Assembly (NCBI GenBank): GCA_031398055.1
Contig: JANNMS010000058.1
Span: 1-28,872 of the forward strand
Reading direction: 5' to 3'
DNA: 28,872 bases
Origin: M3007 sp031398055
GTDB lineage: Bacteria; Bacteroidota; Bacteroidia; Chitinophagales; Saprospiraceae
Shown piece after piece: positions 21,616 to 28,872 of this stretch (the stretch's first letter is position 1; each line of letters starts with the position of its first letter). The translations under genes were made by a program, and so were the position numbers. The notes beneath the pieces were generated by a model that did not search any database, had not been told where the DNA came from, and worked only from the letters and a program-made list of their open reading frames with translations.

Positions 21616-24273
21616 ATGGGCTATCTACTTAAAATTAATTTGAAAAATAATCTGGTCGGCTGTGTGCTGGCTTTCGTTCTGCTTGTTTTCGGATGGGGCT
21701 GCGACAAAAAAACTGCCACGACCGACGGCGGAAAACGTTTCACCTTGCTTTCCGAAAAAGAAACGGGCATCAATTTTCGAAATGATGTCCCCTATTCTGA
21801 CACCTTCAATTGCTACATTTTTCGAAATTTTTACAACGGCGGCGGCGTCGGAATCGGCGACATCAACAACGATAATTTGCCCGACATTTTTTTCTGCGGC
21901 AACATGACTTCCAACCGTTTGTATTTGAATTTGGGTCTCGCCTCAGGCGAGATCAAATTTCAAGATATCACCGAAACCGCCGGTTTGACCTCTAAAAACA
22001 TCTGGTCAACGGGCGTTGCGATGGTAGATTTGAACGCCGACGGCTGGCTCGATATTTATGTTTGCAAATCCGGCAGCCCGACGGGAGAGCATCGGCACAA
22101 CGAACTTTTCATCAATCGCGGGGCGGCGGGCCTGAAAAATGGCGTGCCGACTTTCGAGGAACAATCAAAAATTTACCACCTCGACAATTTTGGACTCTCG
22201 ACTCACGCCGCGTTTTTTGACTACGACCACGATGGCGACCTCGATTGCTACCTTTTAAACAACAGTGTTCGCAGCGTCGGTGGCTACGATTTGCAGCCGG
22301 GACTGCGCGAAATCCCCGACCCGCTCGGCGGCAACAAACTTTTGAGAAATGATGGTTTGCCCACTGGTTTTGTGGACGTTTCAAAATCGGCGGGGATTTT
22401 CACGTCTGCGGTCGGTTTTGGCCTCGGCGTGACGATTGGGGATACCGACGGCGACGGCTGGCAGGACATTTTCGTGTCGAACGATTTTTTTGAAAAAGAC
22501 TATTTGTACCGAAATAATCAGGACGGAACGTTTGCCGAAATTTCGGAAAATGCCCTGCCCGAACTTTCAAAAGGTTCGATGGGCGCGGACATGGCCGACC
22601 TTGACAACGATGGTTTTCCCGAAATTTTCGTCACCGAAATGACCCCGGAAGACGATGCGCGGTACAAAACCAAAGCCTCGTTCGATAGTTGGAATACCTA
22701 CCAATTTGCCAAAAAAGCAGGTTATCACCATCAATTTGGCCGAAATGTCCTGCAAAAAAACAACGGCGACGGCACGTTTTCGGAGGTCGGGCGAATGGCA
22801 GGTGTTTCAAAAACCGACTGGTCGTGGGGCGCACTTTTGGCCGATTTTGACAACGACGGTTTGAAAGATATTTTCGTGGCGAACGGCATCGGCAAGGATT
22901 TACTCGACCAAGATTACCTCACTTTTTACAACGACCCTGCCACGATGCGCAAGTTTTTGAGTGAAAATCGAGGCTCAGGAATCAAAAAAATGGTGGACAA
23001 TATGCCGTCCACACCGCTGCCCAATTATTTGTACAAAAATCAAGGCGAGTTGAAATTTAAAAACGTCACCGAAAATTGGGGACTTGCCCAACCATCGTTT
23101 TCAAATGGTTCGGCGTACGCTGATTTGGACAACGACGGCGACCTTGATCTCGTGGTCAACAATGTGAACGCGCCGTGTTTTATTTATAAAAATGAAACCA
23201 ACGGAGAGGCTAACTATTTGAAAATCAAAATTTTAGGCGAAGGCCAAAACACGGCTGGGCTGGGTGCGAAAGTTTTTTTGTGGGCTGGCGGACAGACGTT
23301 TTTTCAGGAACTCGCGCCGATGCGAGGTTTTGAAAGTTGTGTGGATTCGCGCCTGAATTTTGGTATCGGTCAGGTGAAAATGGTGGATTCTTTGCTGGTT
23401 GTTTTTCCGGGCGGAAAATTTTGGGCAAGTAAAAATATTTCCCCAAACCAAACTTTGGAGGTTTTTGAAAAGGATGGCAATCCCGGTTTTCCCGGTTTTG
23501 ATTTTTTGAAAACTGCCGATGCAAAACCCATTTTTCAAACCGAAAAAACCCTCCCATTTCGCCACCGCGAAAACGACTTTTCCGATTTTGACCGCGAGCC
23601 GCTCCTTTTCAAAATGTACTCCGCCGAAGGCCCAAAACTGGCCGTTGCCGATGTCAACCGCGATGGTTTGGAAGATTTTTTTGTCGGCGGCGCGAGTGGG
23701 CAGGCGGGTCAGATTTTTTTGCAAACAAAAGACAATCAATTCGTTGCGTCGAAAAATCAGGCTTTTGAAAAAGACAAAATTTGCGAAGACGTGGCCGCTA
23801 CTTTTTTCGATGCCGATGGCGACGGTGACCCAGATTTGTACGTTGGCAGTGGCTCGAACGAGTTTCAACCGGGCGATGTAGGTTTGCAAGACCGATTGTA
23901 TTTGAACGACGGGCGCGGTAATTTTTCCAAAAAAACAGATGCCTTGCCCGCCGAAAAACCGGTTTCGACCGCCTGCGTCCGACCTGCCGACGTGGATGAC
24001 GACGGCGACCTCGACCTTTTTGTAGGGATGCGGATGTTGCCCGGAAATTATGGGCAGCCCGTCGGCGGCTTGATTTTGGTGAACAATGGTCTCGCCTCAG
24101 GCGAGACAAATTTTGAAGTTGCCAGCGAAAAATATGGCCAACTCGCCGACCTCGGCATGGTCACCGATGCCTGCTGGTCTGACCTCGACGGCGATGGCGA
24201 CCCCGACCTCGTGACTTGCGGCGTGTGCCAACCCAACCGATTTTTTTGGAATGAAAAAGGCTTTTTGACGTAA
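21616..24273 (+). CDS. FG-GAP/VCBS repeat and UnbV-domain lipoprotein, 5' part of a gene split by a stop codon
   Basis: 885 codons before an in-frame TAA at 24271-24273. The N-terminus is a lipoprotein signal (lipobox around Cys29 in FGWGCDKK). FG-GAP-type Ca-binding repeats follow, each with a DxDxDGxxD-like loop, for example DLNADGWLDIYV, DTDGDGWQDIFV and DLDNDGDLDLVV. A CRTAC1/UnbV-like domain lies at about 535-605 (NYLKIKILGEGQNTAGLGAK), and more repeats follow (DADGDGDPDLYV, DLDGDGDPDLVT). It forms a beta-propeller-type extracellular or surface protein of unknown ligand. Two GLASGE insertions (107-112 and 825-830) come from a palindromic element. The frame continues after the TAA to 25002. 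Confidence 0.85.
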   Translation: MGYLLKINLKNNLVGCVLAFVLLVFGWGCDKKTATTDGGKRFTLLSEKETGINFRNDVPYSDTFNCYIFRNFYNGGGVGIGDINNDNLPDIFFCGNMTSNRLYLNLGLASGEIKFQDITETAGLTSKNIWSTGVAMVDLNADGWLDIYVCKSGSPTGEHRHNELFINRGAAGLKNGVPTFEEQSKIYHLDNFGLSTHAAFFDYDHDGDLDCYLLNNSVRSVGGYDLQPGLREIPDPLGGNKLLRNDGLPTGFVDVSKSAGIFTSAVGFGLGVTIGDTDGDGWQDIFVSNDFFEKDYLYRNNQDGTFAEISENALPELSKGSMGADMADLDNDGFPEIFVTEMTPEDDARYKTKASFDSWNTYQFAKKAGYHHQFGRNVLQKNNGDGTFSEVGRMAGVSKTDWSWGALLADFDNDGLKDIFVANGIGKDLLDQDYLTFYNDPATMRKFLSENRGSGIKKMVDNMPSTPLPNYLYKNQGELKFKNVTENWGLAQPSFSNGSAYADLDNDGDLDLVVNNVNAPCFIYKNETNGEANYLKIKILGEGQNTAGLGAKVFLWAGGQTFFQELAPMRGFESCVDSRLNFGIGQVKMVDSLLVVFPGGKFWASKNISPNQTLEVFEKDGNPGFPGFDFLKTADAKPIFQTEKTLPFRHRENDFSDFDREPLLFKMYSAEGPKLAVADVNRDGLEDFFVGGASGQAGQIFLQTKDNQFVASKNQAFEKDKICEDVAATFFDADGDGDPDLYVGSGSNEFQPGDVGLQDRLYLNDGRGNFSKKTDALPAEKPVSTACVRPADVDDDGDLDLFVGMRMLPGNYGQPVGGLILVNNGLASGETNFEVASEKYGQLADLGMVTDACWSDLDGDGDPDLVTCGVCQPNRFFWNEKGFLT
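21935..21953. repeat. palindromic element inside the VCBS gene, copy 1
   Basis: GTCTCGCCTCAGGCGAGAT, 18 of 19 bases identical to the copy at 24089-24107. It is read as part of GLASGE. Confidence 0.85.
24089..24107. repeat. palindromic element inside the VCBS gene, copy 2
   Basis: GTCTCGCCTCAGGCGAGAC is a perfect 9+1+9 palindrome. It is read in the same frame as copy 1 and again gives GLASGE. Confidence 0.85.
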
Positions 24274-25002
24274 AAATCTCAGGGTTTGGAAAAATCAAAC
24301 GGCTGGTGGAATTGCATCAAATCTGCCGACCTCGACGGCGACGGCGACACGGATTTTGTGTTGGGAAATGAAGGTTTGAACTCGCGTTTCAAAGCCACGC
24401 CCGAAAAACCAATGTCGCTTTGGCTCGGCGATTTTGACCAAAATTCGTGGAACGAGCCGATAATTTGCCAATTTAACGGCGAAAAATCCTATCCCGTCGC
24501 GCTGCGGAACGACATGGTTCGACAAATTCCAAGTTTGAAAAAGCGTTTTTTGAAATTTGAGGATTACAAAAACAAAACCATCGAGGACATTTTTACGCCG
24601 GAACAACTGAAAAAAGCCCTCCATTTTGAAGCCCAATTTTTGGAAAATGCAGTGCTTTGGAATTTAGGAAATGGCAAATTTGAACTCGCCGCCCTCCCCC
24701 GCCCTGCCCAAATTTCTCCGGTTTATGCCATTGAAATTCAAGATTTTACGGGCGACGGGCGACCCGATATTTTGCTCGGCGGCAACCACGAACGTTGCAA
24801 ACCGGAGGTCGGAATCAACTTGGCTTCGCGAGGCATTTTGCTCGAAAATTTGGGCGAAAAAAAGTTTCGGGAAGTGCCGCCGCGCCGGTCAGGTTTGAAA
24901 ATCGAGGGCGTGGTTCGTGATTTTTCGACGATAAAAAGGGGGAAAAAACGTGCGGTTTTGGTGGCGAGAAATGACCGCGAACTGCTTTTGATTTCAAATT
25001 GA
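24274..25002 (+). pseudogene. 3' part of the split VCBS lipoprotein gene
   Basis: It is in the same frame as the gene ending at 24273. Across the stop the reading is FLT, stop, KSQGLEKSNGWWN, which is the normal continuation of such proteins (a GLEKSNGWWN block followed by DLDGDGDTDFVLGN). It then has another Ca loop (DFTGDGRPDILLGG) and an ordinary C-terminus (LLLISN). With the stop read as a sense codon the protein would have about 1,128 residues. A single base change (TAA from GAA or AAA) explains it. Independent translation from the TTG at 24286 is possible but has no supporting leader. Sequencing error is also possible. Confidence 0.75.
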
Positions 25003-25010
25003 CCACCTAT

Positions 25011-25095
25011 TTTTTTACCACAAAGACACATTAGAAAACATAAGTTTTTAAAAACCAATGACTTATGTTTTCTAATGTGTCTTTGTGGTAAAAAA
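25011..25095. repeat. 35-bp perfect inverted repeat between the VCBS gene and dnaG
   Basis: Arms 25011-25045 and 25061-25095 are exact reverse complements, with a 15-base loop and T6/A6 ends. It lies between convergent genes and can serve as a bidirectional terminator. The arms are built of roughly seven-base units (ACCACAA, AGACACA, TTAGAAA, ACATAAG). Confidence 0.92.
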
Positions 25096-25112
25096 AAACC
25101 GTGGTAAAAACT

Positions 25113-27101
25113 TTATTTCAAAACCACTGTCCCCGCTTTTTTCGCCAATTCATTCCTCGTTTCCTCGATTTTTTTCTGGATTTTCATCAGCCGCATCATC
25201 TCCTCAAAATCGCCGGATTGGCTCGCGGCTTTGATGCGTTCGAGGTTGATGTTGCAGATTTTCATCATTTTCCGCAACTTGAAACGCTCCAAACCTTGCC
25301 GTGCGTCGAGTAAAAAATTCAATTCTGGTTTCGGCTGATTTTGCAGCGGATAAGCATATCGCTCTTCCCAAAGTGGCGACATTTCCCACGGCTCGGTCAG
25401 CAAATCCACCGCCAGCCGCGAAACTTCGGGATTGGGATGTTGGATAAAATAATTGGTGTCAAAATCCTTCCCGTTGACCAGCAAATCATAACATTCTTGG
25501 GCAATTTTTCCATAAAGTACGTTCTCAAAACTCGTCAACGACTCCTCGATATCCGCCAAAATAAACTCGCCGACGGGCATTCCTTCCGTCTCCAAAAACT
25601 TGTGGCCATGATAAATCAGCACCCGGATGATGTCCCTTTCTTGGTGTTCGTCGCCGGAAACTTGCTTTTTTTCTTGCCGTTTTTGGGCGTTTTCAGGTTC
25701 GTAAAAACCGGGTTCTTCCATCGGAAAACCAGAGTCGCTCGCTGCGCCGGGCTGGTCGCTCGCCGCGCCGGGCTGCCTTGCCGCACGTTCTTCTTTTTTT
25801 CGTAAATCTTTGACAACCAACTTGTTGGCCTCGCCCATCAAAGTTTCTTCGGTCACGCCGACCAGCCCTGCACACTCTTTAACATAAATGCTACGCTTAA
25901 TCGGGTCGGGTATTTTGGCGATGCTCGACAGGATGTCTTTGATCATTCCGGTGCGTTTCACCGGGTCGTTTTTTGCCTCGCCGACGAGCAGTTCAGTTTT
26001 AAAAAGAATGAAATCTTTGGCTTCCTCGGCGATGAATTTTTTGAAATCGTCCGCCCCTTTTTTTTGCACAAAACTGTCAGGGTCTTCGCCGGGCGGGAAC
26101 ATCACGATTTTCACGTTTAAGTCTTGTTCCAAAGCCAAATCGAGGCCGCGCAGCGCGGCTTTTATGCCCGCCGGGTCGCCGTCGTACAAAATTTTGAGGT
26201 TCGAAGTGTTGCGTTTTATCAAACTCAATTGCCCCTCGGTCAACGACGTGCCGGACGAAGCCACCACGTTTTCCACCCCGGCCTGCGCCAACGAAATCAC
26301 GTCCATGTAACCTTCCGTCAAAATGCACTCGTCCAGTTGCCGAATGGCTTTTTTCGCCTGAAAAAGCCCAAAAAGCGTTTTGTTTTTGACATAAACTTCC
26401 GTCTCCGGCGAGTTGATGTACTTCGGAATTGTTTTGTCGGAAGACATCGTTCGGCCACCGAACGCCGCTACTTTTCCGCTCAAATTATGGATTGGGAACA
26501 TCACCCGCGCCCGGAAAAAATCGCGGTCGCCCGCCAAATTTATCAGCCCGATTTTTTTCATCAAATCCAAAGAATGGCCGGCGGTCTGGGCTTTTTTCAA
26601 CAAAAACTGGTGGATGTCGGGCGCGTAACCCAGGCCAAATTTCCGAATCGTCTCGTCCGAAAGCCCTCGTTTTTTGAAATAGGAAAGCGCCACCGATTTG
26701 CCCGTGTCGGTCTCAAACATTTCGTTTTCATAGGTTTTTTGGGCAAATTCATTTAAAATATAGAGCGAATCGGCCAGTTGCATCTCCATCATTTGCTCCG
26801 GCGTCCGCTCGATTTCTTCGATGACGATGTTGTATTTTCGAGCCAGCCACCGCAACGCCTCGACGTAGGTCATGCTTTCGTGCTCGCGCAAAAAAGTGAT
26901 GGCATCGCCGCCTTTTCCGCAGCCAAAACATTTGAAAATATTGCGCACCGGGGTCACGTTGAACGACGGCGATTTTTCATTGTGAAATGGGCAAAGTCCA
27001 ATCAAATTCGTGCCGCGCCTTTTCAGGGAAACAAAATCCTCGACCACCTCTTCGATGCGGGTGGCGTCCATAATTTCTTGAATGGTCTTGTTCGGTATCA
27101 T
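25113..27101 (-). CDS. dnaG: DNA primase
   Basis: Makes RNA primers for replication and acts with the DnaB helicase. 662 residues. The N-terminal zinc ribbon has Cys37, His40, Cys58 and Cys61 (CPFH and CFGC). The TOPRIM catalytic core shows ILTEGYMDVISLAQAG with the catalytic Glu and ILYDGDPAGIKAALRG with the DGD acidic pair. RNA polymerase-like basic elements such as RVMFPIHNLSGKVAAFGGR precede it. The C-terminal part is the helicase-interaction domain. The linker near residues 440-460 contains two tandem copies of QPGAASD, encoded by the 21-base repeat at 25734-25775. The ATG at 27101 is clear. The upstream leader contains the inverted repeat 27104-27198. Confidence 0.97.
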   Translation of the reverse strand: MIPNKTIQEIMDATRIEEVVEDFVSLKRRGTNLIGLCPFHNEKSPSFNVTPVRNIFKCFGCGKGGDAITFLREHESMTYVEALRWLARKYNIVIEEIERTPEQMMEMQLADSLYILNEFAQKTYENEMFETDTGKSVALSYFKKRGLSDETIRKFGLGYAPDIHQFLLKKAQTAGHSLDLMKKIGLINLAGDRDFFRARVMFPIHNLSGKVAAFGGRTMSSDKTIPKYINSPETEVYVKNKTLFGLFQAKKAIRQLDECILTEGYMDVISLAQAGVENVVASSGTSLTEGQLSLIKRNTSNLKILYDGDPAGIKAALRGLDLALEQDLNVKIVMFPPGEDPDSFVQKKGADDFKKFIAEEAKDFILFKTELLVGEAKNDPVKRTGMIKDILSSIAKIPDPIKRSIYVKECAGLVGVTEETLMGEANKLVVKDLRKKEERAARQPGAASDQPGAASDSGFPMEEPGFYEPENAQKRQEKKQVSGDEHQERDIIRVLIYHGHKFLETEGMPVGEFILADIEESLTSFENVLYGKIAQECYDLLVNGKDFDTNYFIQHPNPEVSRLAVDLLTEPWEMSPLWEERYAYPLQNQPKPELNFLLDARQGLERFKLRKMMKICNINLERIKAASQSGDFEEMMRLMKIQKKIEETRNELAKKAGTVVLK
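25734..25775. repeat. 21-bp tandem duplication in dnaG linker
   Basis: Units at 25734-25754 and 25755-25775 agree at 20 of 21 positions. Each encodes QPGAASD on the minus strand. Confidence 0.85.
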
Positions 27102-27103
27102 AA

Positions 27104-27198
27104 TTGGAGGGCGAAATTTATTTCGCCCCTTAATTCTTTAAAATATTGACAATCAATTGTTTGGATAATTTTGAGTCGAAATAAATTTCGACCTCCAA
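27104..27198. repeat. inverted repeat with inner palindromes upstream of dnaG
   Basis: Arms 27104-27125 and 27177-27198 are reverse complements with one mismatch. Each arm contains a CGAAAT/ATTTCG palindrome: GGGCGAAATTTATTTCGCCC at 27109-27128 and GTCGAAATAAATTTCGAC at 27175-27192. It has the same design as the element at 4-65 but a different sequence. The A/T spacer holds no gene. Confidence 0.85.
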
Positions 27199-27292
27199 AC
27201 AGCCACAAAATTAGCCGTATTTTTCGCACTTCATTTTAATCGGCCACTCGCTTCATGTTTTTTCACCCAATTTTTACTCAAATCAAAAGAAC

Positions 27293-28864
27293 ATGAATAA
27301 TTTTTCCGCCGCTCGTTTTTCGTTTTTCCTCCCCCTGTTTTTTCTCCTTTTTTCCCAAAATTTGAACGCGCAAGTCACTTGGTTTTTGGATGCCGACGGC
27401 GATGGCTACGGCAATCCGAACATCGGTTCGTTCATTCAACAACCGGATTACGTCCAAAATTTTGAAGATTGCGATGATTCCGACTCGGAAATCAACCCCG
27501 AAACTATTTGGTTTGCCGACTTCGATTTTGATGGTTTTGGTGCAGGCGACCCGTTCCAAGTTTGTAATCCCGGCCTCGGTTGGGCCAGAATCGAGGGCGA
27601 TTGCAACAATTTTGTGGCCGGGATCAATCCTTTTCAATTTGAAACTTGCGATGGCATTGACCAAAATTGCGATGGCCGGATTGACGACGGCGTGCAGGTT
27701 TTTCCATTTTACCGCGATGCCGACGGCGATGGTTTTGGCAATCCCGACAATTCGCAGTTTTCATGCGCCGCGCCGCCAGGTTTTGTGGCCAACAAACTGG
27801 ATTGCAACGACGGTTTTCCGACGATTCGACCCGGCCAAGCCGAAATTTGCGATGGCATTGACCAAAATTGCAACGGCCAAATTGATGAAAATACCGTTTA
27901 CCAAGATTGGTTTCGGGATGCCGACGGCGATGGTTTTGGCAACATTTCAGATGTCGTTTTTCAATGCGTGCCACCGACGGGTTACACATCTAACTCGTTG
28001 GATTGCAATGATTTAAATCAAAATATCCATCCCGGCGCATCTGAAATTTTGGATGGAATTGACAACAATTGCGATGGCAAAATTGATGAAATTGCCCCGC
28101 CCGGCGACTGGTTTTTGGATGCCGACGGCGATGGTTTTGGAAATCCAAAACAGAAATCCGCGACCCAGCAAAATGGCTACGTTCAAAACGCCGACGACTG
28201 CAACGATGCCAATCCCAACATTTTAAACACGCTCCCACCCGACTCCTATTTTGCCATGAAATCGGGCGGTTTGATTGGCCACGATGAAATTCAATGTGAA
28301 AATTTTTCGCCAAAAAAGATGGTTTCACGCCTTTTTCCAACCAACAAAGTGGGAGCGGTGCAAAATGCGAACTTTTTTTGGGTGAAAAATTCAGTGCCAG
28401 ATTTGGCCTCGGCCACCAAAATTTCGGGGGCAAATTCCGAAAATTTGATTGCCGATGAAATCAGCGCAACGACCTTTTTTTGCCGAATCGCGTGGCACCC
28501 GCAAGGCTGCCCCGGTGCTTCCAAACCTTCAAATTGGGTAAAAAAAGAGGTGGTAAATTGCCTTCGGAAAGGCCAAGTTTCAGAGCCGATGCAAATTTTT
28601 TCAAGTAAAAAATTGCAAATTTTCCCAAACCCGGCGTCTGATTTTTTGAAAATTTTAGTGCCCGAAAATTTTGTCGGAAAATCGGGCAAAGTCTTGATTT
28701 TCAATGCGCAAGGCAAGTTTTTGCTGTCGCAAAATGTGGATGAATTTCAGGGCGAGGCGATGAATTTTTCGTTGGAAAATTTTAGGAATGGGATGTTTTG
28801 GGTTGAGTTGCAGGGCGAAAATTTACGGTCGGTGCGGCGCGGATTTTCTGTGATTCGGGAGTGA
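27293..28864 (+). CDS. MopE-type metal-binding repeat protein with T9SS sorting domain
   Basis: This 523-residue secreted protein has a signal peptide ending near NLNAQ (about residue 28). Alternating modules follow: DADGDGxGN-type Ca loops and CDGIDxNCDGxID blocks (CDGIDQNCDGRID, CDGIDQNCNGQID, LDGIDNNCDGKID), typical of the MopE/putative metal-binding family. A less regular segment (about 300-430) separates them from a type A T9SS C-terminal sorting domain (LQIFPNPASDFLKIL, then FRNGMFWVELQG). Export through the type IX system to the cell surface or medium is therefore likely. Metal binding (Ca or Cu) is inferred from the family. DNA coding the Ca loops repeats nearly word for word near 27388, 27717, 27918 and 28118, suggesting module duplication. 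Confidence 0.88.
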   Translation: MNNFSAARFSFFLPLFFLLFSQNLNAQVTWFLDADGDGYGNPNIGSFIQQPDYVQNFEDCDDSDSEINPETIWFADFDFDGFGAGDPFQVCNPGLGWARIEGDCNNFVAGINPFQFETCDGIDQNCDGRIDDGVQVFPFYRDADGDGFGNPDNSQFSCAAPPGFVANKLDCNDGFPTIRPGQAEICDGIDQNCNGQIDENTVYQDWFRDADGDGFGNISDVVFQCVPPTGYTSNSLDCNDLNQNIHPGASEILDGIDNNCDGKIDEIAPPGDWFLDADGDGFGNPKQKSATQQNGYVQNADDCNDANPNILNTLPPDSYFAMKSGGLIGHDEIQCENFSPKKMVSRLFPTNKVGAVQNANFFWVKNSVPDLASATKISGANSENLIADEISATTFFCRIAWHPQGCPGASKPSNWVKKEVVNCLRKGQVSEPMQIFSSKKLQIFPNPASDFLKILVPENFVGKSGKVLIFNAQGKFLLSQNVDEFQGEAMNFSLENFRNGMFWVELQGENLRSVRRGFSVIRE

Positions 28865-28872
28865 AAACTGGG

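Overview
The window looks like chromosomal DNA of a Bacteroidota bacterium, most likely a Saprospiraceae-type member (phylum is a firm inference, family is not). The reasons are -7 promoter elements of the TAnnTTTG type ahead of several genes, start codons without Shine-Dalgarno sequences but with A/T-rich leaders, a C-terminal type IX secretion sorting domain on the last gene, large FG-GAP/VCBS lipoproteins, and many bidirectional A/T-flanked terminator hairpins. Genes are densely packed on both strands, and no gene-free stretch exceeds 300 bases.

Layout. 1-237 holds nested palindromic repeats. Then come a lipoprotein vanadium-haloperoxidase/PAP2 enzyme (+), the methylmalonyl-CoA mutase large subunit (+), a two-gene operon of a DUF4276/TOPRIM-like protein and an AAA ATPase (-, a candidate defence module), alaS (+), a YcxB-like membrane protein (-), a HigB/RelE-type toxin-antitoxin pair (-), an orphan HigA antitoxin with the remnant of its HigB toxin (-), a fatty-acid desaturase (-), a MoxR ATPase (-), a serine hydrolase followed by ribonuclease Z (+), a small unknown protein (-), a second vanadium-haloperoxidase-like protein (+), class II fructose-bisphosphate aldolase (-), a flippase (-), purH (-), initiator tRNA-Met (-), a large VCBS/UnbV lipoprotein gene broken by an in-frame TAA (+), dnaG (-), and a MopE-type T9SS cargo protein (+).

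Most genes are housekeeping or central metabolism: alaS, purH, dnaG, rnz, fbaA, tRNA-fMet and the mutase. The accessory part is concentrated at about 3.9-5.7 kb (ATPase + DUF4276) and 8.6-10.5 kb (membrane protein, toxin-antitoxin pair, toxin remnant). The most unusual signals are repeats that invade genes: an ATCGTTC heptamer array inside the N-terminal coding region of the mutase, and a 19-bp palindrome inserted twice in the same frame in the VCBS gene. Three long intergenic hairpins, built of roughly 7-bp quasi-repeats, flank fbaA, purH/flippase and VCBS/dnaG. The ATPase gene has an A/T-rich central block, which suggests a mosaic origin.
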